Origin: Acanthosepion esculentum
Taxonomy: Eukaryota; Mollusca; Cephalopoda; Sepiida; Sepiidae
Direction: 5' to 3'
Assembly: GCA_964036315.1 (NCBI GenBank)
Contig: OZ038478.1
Span: 141,740,488 to 141,804,487, forward strand
DNA: 64,000 nt
Below the pieces are notes generated by a model. That model did not search any database and was not told the DNA's origin. It worked only from the letters and a program-made list of their open reading frames with translations. Below are positions 1 to 9,423 of the stretch, in pieces (within the stretch, counting starts at the first letter, position 1; each line of letters opens with the position of its first letter). The position numbers were made by a program, and so were the translations under genes.

Positions 1-1930
1 ACGTTAGGTTTGAGGAAAAGATCAGGACGAAGAGCTTCTCCTTCTCTGTCGAGTAGAATATAACATCAGGGTTATAAATAGTAAGTACAGCAGCTTTGCC
101 TCCGTTGATAATTTAGTTGTTGATTTCCCAGATTCAATTTGTTTCTTTTCAGCATTTGTCTGGACAGCTCGCACGTAGCTGCCCTTTGCATTTGCCAGAA
201 CAATCTTACAGCGACTGCGGTCGGTTCTGAGAGTAGTAAGGGCCAGATTACATCCGCTCATTGCAATAGATTTACTGTTTCCGGTGAGTTACCGCTGCAT
301 GATATTAAGGGGTAAATGAGTGATGACTGTTTATGCTTGATTTTTTTTTGTGGGGTGCATGAAACACTCCATTCAAGAAAGCATCCATTCAGAGATTAGC
401 GCAGTAAGTTTAGGGGCAGGATGTCTGAAGAAGTTTGGGAGTGGGGCATCTGTGATAAAGGACGGAAAACTGTCCTAGTCTGCCTTTGCGTAGCGAAAAA
501 CGGTAAATCAGAGAATGTTATTAGTTTGGAGGCAATCTGGCTATTAAATAAGAAATCGTATAACGCGCCAATAGGGGTGGGGGGTCAAACCTCTGCTGAG
601 AATTTGTTGAGGAAGGATGTTAGAAAAATATCGAGAAGTTTCGCTTGCTATCCCGTCGAATCCGGGATTCGGTGTGTTCTTCAATGATCTGGGTGAGTTC
701 ATAGCCGATGGAGAAATCCCTGTAATATCTACCTTTCTAATCGTTTTTTTTAAGAATAGACTAACCACTCTTTGTGGTGAACATTGAAATCACTGCGTAT
801 GTGATAACTGGCCGAGGGATATACGATAAGGATATTGTTAATCTTCTGTGATATTCGATCGAAGATTACCGATAATTCATCCTGAGGACGATACAGAGCA
901 ACGAGGAATGTAGCACTATGGATATGTTCCACGCGCAACTTTTTTTTTTTACCCTGTCCCACGGAAACCCGACTTTAATGTAAGCACCGTGTCCGTGATC
1001 GTGTCGATTTAGCTGGTCATATTTTTTTATAAATTAGCGAGTAACCCAAGATTGTGAGCTCCTGCAATGGGATTGATGTATTGATACCCGTTTCATACAG
1101 GAATAGGTTAGGTTTAGTCTAAAGAAGATAAAATTCCAATCCTGGGAATTAAAATATATTATATACCTGGGTTCTACTGTTTGTCATTTTCAATTTGATT
1201 GCTTTTATGTTTGTTATGGTGGATGACTAATAGGCAGTAAAACACACATTCATTGGCGATGCACGCATAAATGACCTGGGCTGACTGGCCCGGGGATACT
1301 GCTGCAACAGTACTCATCATCATGGCAGCATCGAGCGGCGCCACCAGAGGCTACTGCAAGGTCCAAACCCCATTCACAATTGGCAGTACAATAACCAGAT
1401 ACTATACAAATGCTGATAGCATAAACTCCTTCTAATTTACTCTAAGGTTCGTATCCTTGACTATCATGCGGATAACGCCAAAACCCAGAAAAAGTTTACG
1501 ACCAACACCCTTAATGAGGAGACGAATAACCTAGGAAAGATCCATGTGTGATACTCGGAGTGTACGTGACTCATCCGCTTAGAGGTCAGGACAGCAGAAT
1601 TCCTTCCGCTCAGAGACCTAGGGTACAAAGGGAAGTTCGTACACATACATTGGGAGAAGGGAAGATAAAGAATGTTACGTGGGGGCGTATACATCTCTTT
1701 CCCCGATTAAATTATGAACATCAATATGTGATACTGTACACACACACACACATACATACACACACACATATATATATATATATAACTAGTTATAATTAAG
1801 AAAAATGATAATATTAATTTTCTTATGATTTACTTCATAATATATTTATTAACTAATGGAAATAATCAGCATTGGAATATTTTACTGATGTTTATGTCGA
1901 ATTTCAGAAGCCGTTTTATTTCTACAAACT

Positions 1931-1970
<40 letters not shown>

Positions 1971-2637
1971 CACTGAGGACATGAGGTGGTGAAATTTTGA
2001 TTGTAAGCAGGAAAGCGTTATGCCAAAATGTAATGTTAACTGAATAGAGAGAGCCCCAGAGTGAGAGAGAGAGACTGGAGGCATTTTCAATGGTGAAAAT
2101 GGGACCGACTGGATTTCTTCTCTACTGAAGTTTATTTTTCTTATCTATCAAGAGCCTGGCATGCGGTTGAAAACAGATTTGGAGAAAAATGTTATCTCTT
2201 CCTTGCATATTTAGGGAAACAAATATATTTTCGCTGACGGAAACGAAATGGGAAATGAAAACAAGGAGTGAACCCATTGTGAGTGTCGAAGTTATGAAGA
2301 TCGATCCTGTCGTGTCAGGCAGGTGATCTGCTTTATGATTTCGCCAGACCGAAATCAGCACAGGGATGGAGAACAATTTTATCTCTTCCTTGAGATTTTT
2401 TTTTTTTAAGCTTGTCACTCCAAGCAAGGTTGGAGGCCACTAGCACGCAAGGGGTTACAGAAGGTTTGAAGGAAGAGCAGATAGGAGTGGTAAAGGAGTT
2501 CAATTTTGATTGGCTGAACTAGCGTGGGGATGATAGATAGAGACAAGATTTTCGGGGAGTTGGATTTTACACGTCGAATAATGTAGACCTGTCCTCTGAC
2601 TGGAAACTGCACTCCAGTTAAGGGGGGGGGCACTCCA
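1..2637. other. No recognised gene; unassigned sequence
   Basis: I see no convincing gene, RNA or mobile element here. Open frames are short (under about 100 codons), overlap on both strands and match nothing I recognise. There are two microsatellites: a compound (CA)n(TA)n tract at about 1739-1783 and a (TA)n tract at about 1935-1968. A GC-richer stretch lies near 1260-1380, but it has no clear coding or promoter feature. Confidence 0.5.
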
Positions 2638-2697
2638 CTGGCTATTTATAAATGTACACGTCCTCAACTGTCTATTTATAAATGTACACGTCGACTT
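2638..2697. repeat. Two-copy 30-bp tandem duplication
   Basis: Two adjacent units of about 30 bp share the core TATTTATAAATGTACACGTC, with only small differences around it. This is a simple local duplication, and no function is apparent. Confidence 0.75.
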
Positions 2698-2852
2698 ACT
2701 TAATAAAATATTTTAAGTTGAAATCCTCGTTTTGATGTTTTTTGTCTCCGAATAAAAAACAGACTAACGAACACCGGCTGAGAGAAGATGGGAGAGAGAA
2801 GATTGTATTGGGACCTAGAGAAATCCAGAACGTGGGAGCTGTGCAACATATG

Positions 2853-2903
2853 GGTATGTGTGTGTATGTGTATGTGTGTGTGTGTGTGTGTGTATGTGTG
2901 TGT

Positions 2904-2961
<58 letters not shown>

Positions 2962-2964
2962 CTG

Positions 2965-2998
<34 letters not shown>

Positions 2999-3007
2999 CG
3001 TGTGTGG

Positions 3008-3038
<31 letters not shown>

Positions 3039-3060
3039 CGTGCGTGCGTGTGCGTGTGTA
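2853..3060. repeat. Compound (TG)n(TA)n microsatellite
   Basis: Alternating blocks of TG, TA, TG, TA and TG dinucleotides run for about 200 bp, with occasional C or A interruptions. The block begins exactly where recognisable Tc1-like transposase sequence stops (about 3063), so it marks the truncated edge of that element. Open frames through it encode only Tyr-Ile or Cys-Val repeats and are artefacts. Confidence 0.95.
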
Positions 3061-3062
3061 TT

Positions 3063-3344
3063 TGGATATTCTCCAAATACTGCTCATTAACCATGATACC
3101 CTTTACTATCATTAGTTATCGTCGTCCAGAGGAATCAACATGTCCCCAGAGAATAATACTCCCACCCCCGTGCTTAAATGTAAAATGGATATTTTGGGTT
3201 TTGGTAACTTCAGTCACTTTCCTCCATCCATACCGGAAGTTCCTGTGACTAAATAATTCAAGTTTTGTTTCATCTGACTATAAAACAGATTTCTAATATT
3301 TACTCGAATGTTCTCGATGACTCTTCTAGCATAAGCTAATCTGC
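3063..3344 (-). pseudogene. Tc1-like transposase, catalytic-domain fragment (split gene, downstream half)
   Basis: The minus strand encodes a recognisable middle part of a Tc1/mariner-family DDE transposase, which cuts and pastes its own element at TA sites. Visible landmarks are a VTxxxN-type segment followed by KHGGGSIILWG, the family's conserved K-H-G-G-G-S-(I/V) block, and then KGIMVNEQYLENIQ, the usual strand between the first two catalytic aspartates. There is at least one frameshift and stops near 3113-3200. The first catalytic Asp is degraded and the DPKH and E regions are lost at the microsatellite. The N-terminal half is at 3827-4152, beyond the inserted LTR. Confidence 0.75.
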
Positions 3345-3826
3345 ATATGTATGTGTCGGGGCTAGCTCCTCCTCAGTCCATTAATCCTTCAACAGGGTCT
3401 CTCGCCCCTGGCTATAAATACTGGCTGACCCTTCGTCTCTCTCTCTCTCTCTCTTTTCGACTAGGTCTTGGGCCGCTACCTTGCGCGGAGATGAGGTAAA
3501 ATCTCTCTCTTTTTCCACTTAGTCCAATATGTAACCTCTCACAGATACAGCGTTTCCCAAATTCTGGACCGCGCCAAGAACAATACACGTACGTACGAAC
3601 ACACAACATAAACACATAATTTCTCCATACAAACACTATGTAACTGTTCATGTCTTTGTTTACCTTGTTATTAATATATATTTGTTTACCCATATATGTC
3701 TTGTTTGTTTTCTTTGTCTTCTTTGGACTTAATTAAAGTCCAACATTCTCTTGTAGCTGGACCGGCTAGCAGGAAATTTTAACCTTCTGATATCTCTTCA
3801 CATCTTCACCCCACGGTCCGCTACAT
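3345..3826 (+). mobile_element. Probable solo LTR inserted in the Tc1-like transposase
   Basis: About 480 bp interrupts the Tc1-like gene: minus-strand transposase reading stops on one side and resumes on the other at the same codon region (lysine-alanine-lysine-histidine, then the arginine-leucine-alanine-tyrosine run). A short duplicated CATATG/ATATGT word flanks both ends, as expected for a target duplication, but exact ends are ambiguous by a few bases. Inside are a TGTCGGGGC start-like motif (about 3355), a TATA box (CTATAAATA, about 3412), a CT-rich run and an AATTAAA signal near 3730, which is how an LTR promoter and poly(A) region look. There is no internal coding, so it is read as a solo LTR of an unidentified family. 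No second copy lies in this window. Confidence 0.6.
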
Positions 3827-4152
3827 ATGTGTTTAGCCTTAAGCAAGGGAGTTGTACTTGGGCGACAAGCTCGAAGTCTTGCACGATGAAAGCATCTAGT
3901 GTCTGTCTTCGTCGATACATTTAATCCTGATGGCTTTAAATTATTGACAATGTCCTTTGTCCTCATGTAAGCATTCTTCGAGACATCTCTAACAATTTTA
4001 CTTTCCATTCTCTGAGAAATTGACCGTTTTCTTCCAGACTTTAATTTATTCTCAATACAATAAATCTTGTTAATTCATGATAATTCTAAGAATTGTCGAT
4101 CTAGGGATATTTAAACGCTTAGAAAGTGTTTTATATTTTGACGCGGTGTCAT
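3827..4152 (-). pseudogene. Tc1-like transposase, N-terminal DNA-binding part
   Basis: On the minus strand the paired-like helix-turn-helix region of a Tc1-like transposase is readable: a first helix block with LSKRLNIPRSTILRI (about 4085-4135), then the linker KSGRKRSISQRMESKIVRD and the second helix block ending RPSTTPLLKAKH, where the LTR insertion cuts it. A frame change and stops lie at about 4030-4080. The order fits the family's two HTH domains joined by a GRPR-like hook. The fragment abuts the gag gene of the next element at about 4155-4175, so its 5' end and terminal repeat are missing. Confidence 0.75.
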
Positions 4153-4177
4153 ACTCATCAGAGTAATAGCCGAGCAC

Positions 4178-5104
4178 ATGGTAGATGAAAATAAATTCGA
4201 AGAAGCGATCTTAGGGGAGCTATCGAGCGAAACTATAAAAATGACCCCCGAACAAGTAGAGTTGGAAAAGGCGAGAATCCAAGCCCAAATGGAGTTGGAA
4301 AAATCCCGAATTGAGCCGGAAACGAGGCTGCGAGAGATCGAATTGGTGAGAAACGGACGTAGGGAAAGCCATGAAGCCTTCGATGTAGCGAAGCAAGTCC
4401 GGCTAGTCCCAAGATTTAATGAGGCTAATGTCGATGAATATTTCGCACGCTTCGAGTGAACAGCCCAGAAACTCGGATGGTCAAAGGAATGTTGGTCCAT
4501 ATTACGCCAGACGGTGCTCACGGGGAAGGCCCAGAAAATTTACGTGACCCTGCCACCAGAAGGCTGCGCCGATTATGAAATAGTAAAGGCGGCAGTGCTG
4601 AAGAGCTTTGAGTTAGTCCAAGAAGCCTACAGGCAGAAATTCCGACTGCAGAGGAAAAAGGAAAACCAGTCGTATGTGGAATTTGTGCGTGACAAGGAGA
4701 ACGCGCTAAAAAAGTGGTGCGACGCCCAAAAAATAGAAGGCGACTTTGAGAAACTTCGACAGCTAATATTAGTCGATAAATTCCTAAATTGTGTGCCGGA
4801 AGAAATCAGAGTGCATCTTAGTGAGAAGAAAACCGATACGGGTTACGAGCTGGCTGCACTGGCTGATGAATATACAATCACACATCGGAAGGTCAAAGGA
4901 AAGTTCTACCTGGGGAGCCAATGGAACAGAATAAAAGATAATATAGATATGCACCCAACCCCAAGGCCAAAAGAAGAAAATAGGAGCACCTTTAAGAGAG
5001 ATGGCAGAATGGTGGTCTGCTACAGGTGTGGGCAAACGGGGCACATAGCCATAAGGTGCCAACTGGGAAAAGGACCAGAAGCAAACCGCACACCGGCGGG
5101 ATAA
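4178..5104 (+). pseudogene. Gag polyprotein with CCHC zinc knuckle, one in-frame stop
   Basis: Structural polyprotein that would form the retrotransposon particle and bind its RNA. A single frame runs from 4178 to 5104, broken only by TGA at 4457-4459. The flanking context (FE-stop-TAQKLGW) suggests an original CGA arginine lost by C-to-T change at a CpG. The N-terminal third is a charged helical or coiled-coil-like stretch rich in Glu, Lys and Arg. The middle is a capsid-like region with the LPPEG...VKAAVLKSF block. Near the C terminus the knuckle CYRCGQTGHIAIRC (CX2CX4HX4C) lies at 5018-5059. The first Met at 4178 fits the start, since the frame upstream belongs to the Tc1 remnant. Confidence 0.85.
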
Positions 5105-5139
5105 CCCCCAAGGATCTGTCACGACGGACAGAGGGTATG

Positions 5140-5835
5140 AGTCATATCGTCCATGGACGAGGAAAGGGAACATAAAGGGTCCCCATAAAGAACCCGTGGA
5201 AGTACAGATATTGAGGGACACAGGAGCGTCCCAATCACTGCTGGTGAGAGAAAAGGTACCGAAAGGGGTACTAAAAGCGGCACACGAGACAGTGCAAATC
5301 GAAGGCATTGGCGGGAGAAGGATGAAAATCCCACTACGCAGAGTAACATTGGAGTCGAAGTGGAGAACTGGACCAATCCAGGTGGTAGTAGTGGATAAAC
5401 TACCAATAAAGGGCATCTCCCTACTACTACAGATAAGGGCAGAGAAAAGCCAGCCAAATGGGGTGACCAAGCCAGGCACCCAGAACGGGGAAAATAAAGA
5501 GGCATCAGGGCCAAGGGAGCGATATAATTTAAGACGTCGCTCACAGATCGACAAAGTGGATGAGGGTGAAATCCAGCTCCAGCAGCTCGGAAAGCCGAGA
5601 AGGGATCTCATCGTTCGGAACGATGAAAGTCAGGAAAAGCTGTACAATCAGATCGGCAAATCCGACGGGAATATATTCTCCAATGTTTATCATCTCCAGG
5701 ATGGAATACTAATGAGGAGATGGAGATCAAAAAAGGCAGCCCTAACCGGGGGTCAAAACGCATTCCGACAGGTGGTGGAACCAAAGGAATACCGAGAGCA
5801 CATGAGGTACCTATGGCTGGCCATCTGGGTATAGC
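5140..5835 (+). pseudogene. Retroviral-type aspartic protease region of element 1
   Basis: The frame that opens around 5196 carries the protease active site DTGAS at 5217-5231, preceded by VQILR and followed by a flap-like IEGIGG and a VVVDKLPIKGIS segment, the usual retropepsin layout. The enzyme cleaves the Gag-Pol polyprotein. The conserved LLGND motif expected after KGIS is scrambled (LLLQIRAEK), and the later part drifts in sequence, indicating small indels. The gag frame closes just upstream at 5104, so pol would need a frameshift or a separate start. The C-terminal linker with DGILMRRWR leads to the integrase zinc finger. A homologous linker occurs in element 2 near 29300. Confidence 0.8.
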
Positions 5836-6520
5836 CAAGACCCGTGATAAGCTACTGGAACATTTCTACTGGCCAGGGGTAGACAAGGACGAAAAGGCGT
5901 TTTCCGAGTCATGTAAGGTATGCCAAAACATTGGTACGCCAAAACAGAAGATTACCCCCACGCCATTAAAGCCGATACCAGCAATGGAGGAACCCTTCTT
6001 CCGGGTCCCGATGTATTGCGTGGTCCCTCTGTCCCAAACGAAAGCAGGGAACAAGTACATCCTGACGCTAATGTGCACAGCAACAAGGTTCCCAGAGGCT
6101 ATTCCGTAAGGACAATATCCACGAGGAAAGTGGTTGAAGCGATGATCAGTTTCTACGTGAAGGCGGGACTACACCAGACGACAGAGACCGATAAGAGATC
6201 TAACTTCACGTCGAGACTCTTCAAAAGGGTGACACATGTTCGATCAAGCGCCTACCACCAGAGAGCGCTGGAAAGATTTCATTCCACCCTAAAGAATATG
6301 TTAAGAGCATACTGCGCGGAGCAGAAGCAGGATTGGGAGTGTGCATTACCCTTTGTGCTATTCGCTGCGACGAGTGCAGTGCAATAGTCATTAGGGTTCA
6401 GTCCCTTTGAGTTGCTGTACGGACGATCAGTGAGAGGACCGTTACAGATAGCAAAGGAGCGAGGGATAGAACAAGAGGACTTAACCAAAGAAGCATCAGC
6501 GTACGTGGTTCGGTTGAAAA
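5720..6520 (+). pseudogene. Integrase (H2C2 zinc finger and partial core), upstream of RT
   Basis: A frame from 5720 to 6109 contains an HHCC finger: two histidines in HEVPMAGHLG, then CKVCQ, with the YWPG motif between them. The catalytic core follows with frame breaks: TKAGNKYILTLMCTATRFPEAIP, then TETDKRSNFTSRLF, then ALERFHSTLKNML carrying the third acidic residue. The first catalytic Asp appears replaced (MYC where DC is usual). About 20 residues are missing around the SAYH block. The core ends at LGFSPFELLYGRSVRGPL after a TAG at 6386-6388. The C-terminal GPY/F-type domain kept in element 2 is deleted here, and the sequence runs straight into the pre-RT linker at about 6525. Integrase inserts element cDNA into the host chromosome. 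Confidence 0.8.
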
Positions 6521-6524
6521 AAAC

Positions 6525-7337
6525 TGAATCACTTGTCAGGTTCTGAGCGAGACGATTTAGAAAAACGGATGAAGATATACCCAGGACTGTTCTCAGACGT
6601 CCCTTGAAGAACAACGATGATGCAGCATGACGTCGAGTTACCTCGAGGAACACCGATAAATCAACATCCTTCCTCCTTCATCAGCTTCATCCTTCCTGCG
6701 GAAAATGAAGCTGTTGAAGGAGGAAATCAAGTCCACGCTAGAAAACGAGATCATAGAACCAAGTGATAGCGCTTGGGCTTCACCCTTTATATTGAGAGGA
6801 AAAGAAGATGGGACTATGAGATTCTGCACGGACTACAGTAAGGTCAACGCGGTGACCAAAGCGGATTGTTTCCCAATTCACAGCGTGGAGGACTGCATCG
6901 ACTGAATAGGTCGTGCTAAATACATCACTAAATTCGAACTGTTGAAGGGTTACTGGGCGTTGAACTTAACCGAGGAAGCCAAGGCCATCTCTGCCTTTGT
7001 AGTCCCAGGTGGAGCCTATCAACATCGGGTAATGCCTTTCGGGATGAAGAATTCCCAGGCTAAGAAACAAAAGTCTCGCCAGCACAGAAGGGGTAGACGC
7101 CTACATCGATGACATTGTCTAAAGCAACACATAGGAAGATCATGTGGCCATCCAAAAGAAAATAATTGATAGCTGGAAAGTCAGGCGAAATACCAAGTCT
7201 TACAGGACTATCCCACCCCCAAAACAGTTAGAGGACTGAGGAGATTTCTCGGGATGGCAGGCTATTACAGATGGCTTTGTAAAAATGTTTCTGGAAGGAC
7301 AGCACCCCTAACCGACTTGCTGAATAATGGGACGAGT
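6525..7337 (+). pseudogene. RT copy 0: founder-like reverse transcriptase fragment before the array
   Basis: This copy starts at the pre-RT block (HLSGSER-like) and runs to the RT thumb or connection (RRFLGMAGYYRWLCKNVS). It keeps sense codons where the array units share stops: GTGGAG at the IPxVED site and TTAACCGAGGAAGCC at the LTEEAK site. It also keeps TTTGTAAAA where the units have lost a T. It is nonetheless broken: a stop at 6902-6904, a deletion around 7060-7080, a loss at the SKSEFG region near 7170-7200, and a palindromic insertion at 6667-6722. The YIDDI active site is present at about 7110. It looks like the left remnant of the parental RT, out of which the repeat grew. Confidence 0.8.
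6667..6722. repeat. Short palindrome: inverted copy of adjacent RT sequence
   Basis: The segment TCCTCCTTCATCAGCTTCAT is followed within about 15 bp by a near-perfect inverted match, ATGAAGCTGTTGAAGGAGGA. All other units have only the second arm here. The extra arm replaces the normal codons for the HPYRLKPRK stretch. Confidence 0.8.
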
Positions 7338-8399
7338 GAAGACCGGTCAGTTGAAGATGCCGAGACGAAGGGGGAGGGACAGACCGGGAAGGATCCACCC
7401 CTTAAGTTAAAGAACTCCGCGATTCTGAATGACCTTGGAGAAAAACTTAATCACTTATCAGGTTCTGAGTGAGACGATTTAGAAAAACTGATCAAGTGAT
7501 ACCCAGGACTGTTCTCAGACGTACCTAGAAAAACAACGATGATGCAGCATGACGTAGAGATAACTCGTGGAACGCCGATGAAGCATCATGACGAAGAGAT
7601 AACTCGAGGAATGCCGATAACTCATTATTTTTATAGGCTGAAACCACGTAAGATGAAGCTGATGAAGGAGGAAATCGAATACATGTTAGAAAACGAGATC
7701 ATAGAACCAAGTGATAGCGCTTGGACTTCACCCTGTGTATTGGGAGGAAAGGAAGATTGGAAAATGAGATTTTGCACGGACTACAGGAAGGTCAACGCGG
7801 TGACCGAAGCTGTTTGTTTACCCATTCCCCGCGTGTAGGACGGCATCGACCGAATAGGTCGTGCTATGTACATCACGAAATTCGAATTGTAGATGGATTA
7901 CTGGGCGGTGCCCTAAACCGAGTAAGCCAAGACCATCTCTGCCTTTGTAGTCCCAGGAAGTGCCTATCAATATCGGGTAATGCTTTTCGGGATGAAGAAT
8001 TCCCAGGCTACATTTATGAGGATAATAACCAAATCTCTCGCCGCCATAGAAGGAGTAGACGCCTACATCGATGACCTTGGTGTCAACAGCAACACATAGG
8101 AAGACCCTGTGGACATCCAAAATAAAGTAATTGAGATCCTGGACGCAGAAAATCTTAACCATCATTGTGATGAAGAGTGAATTCGGGGCGGCTACAGTCA
8201 AGTACCTTGGGAATACACTTGGCTACGGTAAAGTTACGCCAAGTGAGGCGAAATTCCAAGACATACAGAACTATCCCACCCACGAAACATTTAGAGAACT
8301 GAGGAGATTTCTCGGGATGGCAGGTTATTACAGATGGCTTGTAAAAATATTTCTGGAAGGACAGCGCCCCTAACCGAGTTACTGGAAAAGGGGACGAGT
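7338..8399 (+). repeat. Array unit 1, with a 39-bp internal duplication
   Basis: This unit is 1,062 bp, about 39 bp over the modal length. The excess is an in-frame tandem duplication of 13 codons at about 7550-7625, covering the HDVEITRGTPM block and repeated as HDEEITRGMPI. The junction with copy 0 at 7338 is open in the RT frame (7254-7472 reads through it). Confidence 0.85.
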
Positions 8400-9423
8400 G
8401 TAGACCGTTCAGTTGAAGATGTCGAGACGAAGGAGGAGCGGCAGAGCGGGAAGGATCCATCTCTTAAGTTAAAGAACTCGCCGATTCAGAATGACCATGG
8501 AGAAAACCTTAATCACTTGTCAGGTTCTGAGAGACACGATTTAGAAAAACTGATAAAGTGATACCCAGGACTGTTCTCAGACGTACCTAGAAAAACAACG
8601 ATGATGCAGCATGACGAAGAGATAACTCGAGGAATGCCGATAAATCAACATCCTTATAAGCTGAAACCACGGAAGATGAAGCTGATGAAGGAAGAAATCG
8701 AATACATGCTAGAAAACGAGATCATAGACCCAAGTGATAGCGCTTGGGCTTCACCCTGTGTATTGGGAGGAAAGGAAGATTGGACTATGAGATTCTGCAC
8801 GGACTACAGGAAGGTCAACGCGAAGACCGAAGCGGTTTGTTTCCCCATTCCCCGCGTGTAATACGGCATCGACCGAATAGGTCGTGCTATGTACATCACG
8901 AAATTCGAGTTTTAGATGGATTACCTGGGCGGTGCCCTAAACCGAGTAAGCCAAGACCATCTCTGCCTTTGTAGTCCCAGGAAGTGCCTATCAATATCGG
9001 GTAATGCCTTTCGGGATGAAGAATTCCCAGGCTACATTTATGAGGATAATAACCAAATCTCTCGCCGCCATAGAAGGAGTAGACGCCTACATAGATGACA
9101 TTGGAGCAAACAGCAACACATAGGAAGACCCTGTGGACATCCAAAATAATTTAATTGAGATCCTGGACGCAGAAAAACTTAACCATCATTGTGATGAAGA
9201 GTGAATTCGGGCCGGCTACAGTCAAGTACCTTGGGAATACTCTTGGATACGGTAAAGTTACGCCAAGTGAGGCGAAATTCCAAGACATACAGAACTATCC
9301 CACCCACGAGACAGTTAGAGAACTGAGGAGATTTCTCGGGATGGCAGGTTATTACAGATGGCTTGTAAAAATTTTTCTGGAAGGACAGCGCCCCTAACCG
9401 ACTTGCTGGAAAAGGGGACGAGT

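Noticed and set aside
421..687. 88-codon plus-strand frame near the left end
   Set aside because: No recognisable domain, splice sites or codon bias. It overlaps an equally open minus frame.
2788..3112. Long open frames across (TG)n/(TA)n tracts, also at 33936-34610 and 61765-62253
   Set aside because: Dinucleotide repeats lack stops, so the frames encode only Cys-Val, Tyr-Ile or His-Thr repeats.
4784..5611. 275-codon minus-strand frame opposite gag and protease
   Set aside because: The plus strand has the CCHC and DTGAS motifs in order. The minus frame is low-similarity antisense.
7721..8074. 117-codon plus-strand frame recurring in many units (Arg-His rich)
   Set aside because: It is the out-of-register reading of RT. 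Recurrence reflects tandem duplication, not coding conservation.
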